This document shows, one piece after another, positions 40,863 through 42,323 of a stretch of 42,323 bases of DNA. The DNA lies in the NCBI GenBank assembly GCA_964539785.1, contig CAZIJQ010000019.1, positions 1-42,323 of the forward strand. The letters run 5' to 3'. The translations under genes were made by a program, and so were the position numbers. Every line of letters starts with the position of its first letter. The stretch's first letter is position 1. This DNA is from JABMPO01 sp964539785. Its GTDB lineage: Bacteria > Fidelibacterota > Marinisomatia > Marinisomatales > TCS56. Below the pieces are notes generated by a model. It saw only the letters and a program-made list of their open reading frames with translations. It was not told the DNA's origin and ran no database searches.

Positions 40863-42245
40863 ATGACTGAAAGACGATCCTGGGCTGAACCCTGGAAAAT
40901 CAAAATGGTAGAACATCTACGGGTCACCACCAAAGAAGAACGATTGGCAGCTATCAAGGAAGCCGGTTACAATACTTTCCTGCTTAAATCCAGAGATGTG
41001 TACATCGACCTACTTACCGATAGCGGCACCAACGCCATGAGTGACCGCCAGTGGTCCGGGTTGATGATGGGCGATGAAGCCTATGCCGGCAGCCGCAATT
41101 TTTATCATCTGGAAAAAGCGATTCAGGATTATTACACCTATAAATATTTGATTCCGACCCACCAGGGGCGCGGCGCGGAACACATGATTTCGCAGATCAT
41201 GATCAAAGATGGTGATTACTTGCCTGGCAATATGTATTTCACGACCACCCGCATGCACCAGGAATTAGCTGGCGGGACATTCGTGGATATTATCATCGAT
41301 GAAGCCCACGACACGGAAAGTGAACATCCCTTTAAAGGCAATGTTGACTTGAACAAAGTCCAGGCTCTGATTGACAAAGTTGGCGCTGAAAAAATTCCCT
41401 ATTTTGCTATTGCCACCGCTGTAAACATGGCTGGTGGTCAGCCAATTTCTTTGGGCAACCTAAAGGAATTACGAAAGCTGTCCCTGAAATATAAAATTCC
41501 GATTGTTCACGATATGACCAGGGTAGCCGAAAACGCCTGGTTCATCAAGGAACGGGAAGATGGTTATGCTGATAAATCCGTGGCTGAAATTGTCTATGAA
41601 ATCTGCTCCCTAACCGATCACGCCACCATGAGTGCCAAGAAAGATCCCATCGTCAATATCGGCGGATTTCTAGCCACTAATGATGAAGATCTTTATCTTA
41701 AAGCCCAGAATATGGTTGTGATGTACGAGGGTTTGCACACTTACGGTGGGATGGCTGGCCGCGATATGGAAGCGGTAGCATTAGGAATTGCCGAATCAGT
41801 CCAGGATGATCATATGCGCGCCCGGGTCGGCCAGACCCAGTATTTAGGCGAAAGACTGTTGGAATTTGGCGTTCCGATTGTCAAGCCGATAGGCAGTCAC
41901 GGCGTTTTTATCGATGCCAGGAAATTCCTGCCGCACCTTAGCCAGGATATGTTTCCCTCCCAAACGCTGGCAGCGGAAATTTACATCCAGGGCGGTGTGC
42001 GCACTATGGAACGCGGTATTGTTTCCGCCGGCCGGAATAAAGAAACCGGCGATCACAACCGTCCCAAGCTGGAGCTGGTTCGTGTGACTTTGCCACGGCG
42101 CGTTTACACTCAATCCCATATGGATGTAACCGCCGAATCGATTGCGGATGTTTACGCCAGACGGGACAGTATCAAGGGTCTACGATTCACCTACGAGCCG
42201 GAATTACTGCGCTTCTTCCAGGCCCGATTTGAACCAATCGATTAA
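40863..42245 (+). CDS. tpl: Tyrosine phenol-lyase
   Basis: The 460-residue PLP enzyme belongs to the tyrosine phenol-lyase/tryptophanase family (AGYNTFLLKSRDVYIDLLTD, PTHQGRGAEH, PLP lysine Lys260 in MSAKKD). Residues that separate the two enzymes are of the phenol-lyase type. Thr127 in MYFTTTR corresponds to Citrobacter Thr124, where tryptophanase has Asp. Arg384 in TMERG corresponds to Arg381. Phe451 in LRFF corresponds to Phe448, where tryptophanase has His. The numbering offset is a constant three. It should convert tyrosine to phenol, pyruvate and ammonia, reversibly. A TGAGGA ribosome site precedes the ATG. The 112-bp repeat gap means it may be transcribed separately from the operon upstream. 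Confidence 0.9.
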   Translation: MTERRSWAEPWKIKMVEHLRVTTKEERLAAIKEAGYNTFLLKSRDVYIDLLTDSGTNAMSDRQWSGLMMGDEAYAGSRNFYHLEKAIQDYYTYKYLIPTHQGRGAEHMISQIMIKDGDYLPGNMYFTTTRMHQELAGGTFVDIIIDEAHDTESEHPFKGNVDLNKVQALIDKVGAEKIPYFAIATAVNMAGGQPISLGNLKELRKLSLKYKIPIVHDMTRVAENAWFIKEREDGYADKSVAEIVYEICSLTDHATMSAKKDPIVNIGGFLATNDEDLYLKAQNMVVMYEGLHTYGGMAGRDMEAVALGIAESVQDDHMRARVGQTQYLGERLLEFGVPIVKPIGSHGVFIDARKFLPHLSQDMFPSQTLAAEIYIQGGVRTMERGIVSAGRNKETGDHNRPKLELVRVTLPRRVYTQSHMDVTAESIADVYARRDSIKGLRFTYEPELLRFFQARFEPID

Positions 42246-42264
42246 TCAGATTATAATTGTCAAA

Positions 42265-42298
42265 GCCCGTGTTATCCTCCAAGAGCGCGGGCATTTTT
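42265..42298 (+). terminator. Intrinsic terminator after tyrosine phenol-lyase
   Basis: A 9-bp stem (GCCCGTGTT with AGCGCGGGC, two G-T pairs) with a 10-base loop is followed by ATTTTTATTT. Confidence 0.8.
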
Positions 42299-42323
42299 AT
42301 TTCTAAACACGGAAACACAGAGA

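Noticed and set aside
40863..42245. Annotation as tryptophanase (tnaA)
   Set aside because: The three discriminating positions (Thr127, Arg384, Phe451) are those of tyrosine phenol-lyase, and the tryptophanase Asp and His are missing.
1..42323. CRISPR array, tRNA, rRNA or prophage
   Set aside because: No regular repeat-spacer pattern, no tRNA T-loop motifs in the gaps, no rRNA-like sequence and no phage structural genes were seen by eye; a dedicated scan was not possible.

Overview
The window reads as a chromosomal segment of an uncultivated Gram-negative bacterium of the FCB group, most like Marinimicrobia, Calditrichota or Ignavibacteriota. The main clue is the C-terminal type IX secretion sorting domain on the first gene (NYPNPFNP core, ending in KMLLLK). 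Supporting clues are many lipoproteins, outer-membrane barrels, GH97 and NamZ enzymes and a moderate GC content. A 100-N gap flanked by an exact 55-base repeat shows that this is a scaffolded draft assembly, probably a metagenome bin. No rRNA, tRNA, CRISPR array, phage or intact transposase was seen.

Layout. 1-4.6 kb: a secreted T9SS cargo, a GNRA-loop terminator, and a TldE/TldD pair whose TldD has a Tat-type lipoprotein signal. 4.6-6.6 kb: a long-chain acyl-CoA synthetase with a recognisable promoter. 6.7-11.8 kb: a four-gene leftward operon (outer-membrane protein, TetR regulator, RND/MMPL permease, LolA-like periplasmic carrier) preceded by a near-perfect 18-bp palindrome that is probably the TetR operator. 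12-13.6 kb: a Rieske-glutamate synthase fusion. 13.7-16.6 kb: a small XRE regulator, a membrane protein and a NatAB-type ABC exporter in one operon. 16.6-24.3 kb: a leftward series of NamZ-type muramidase, Gly-rich lipoprotein, GH97 glucosidase, lipid kinase and isoaspartyl peptidase lipoprotein, followed by two decayed loci. 24.3-31.1 kb: an SLC13 transporter with four RCK_C-like domains, then metG, holB-like and envC-like genes. 31.2-33 kb: a cyclic-nucleotide-binding protein overlapping an AI-2E family permease that contains the assembly gap. 33-35 kb: an outer-membrane TPR protein with a BamE-like tail. 35.1-42.3 kb: an amino-acid metabolism cluster (Lrp regulator, two Cys/Met-metabolism PLP enzymes, homoserine dehydrogenase, aldehyde dehydrogenase, tyrosine phenol-lyase).

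How the genes may work together. The TetR operon looks like a three-compartment envelope lipid or hydrophobe transport system, with the acyl-CoA synthetase convergent beside it. The right-hand cluster should release ammonia, 2-oxo acids, methanethiol and phenol from methionine and tyrosine, and may link homoserine and aspartate semialdehyde chemistry to an aldehyde dehydrogenase. NamZ, GH97, the isoaspartyl peptidase and the T9SS cargo suggest scavenging of peptidoglycan, glucans and peptides. Most single-gene calls are secure at family level. The system-level links are inference from gene order.
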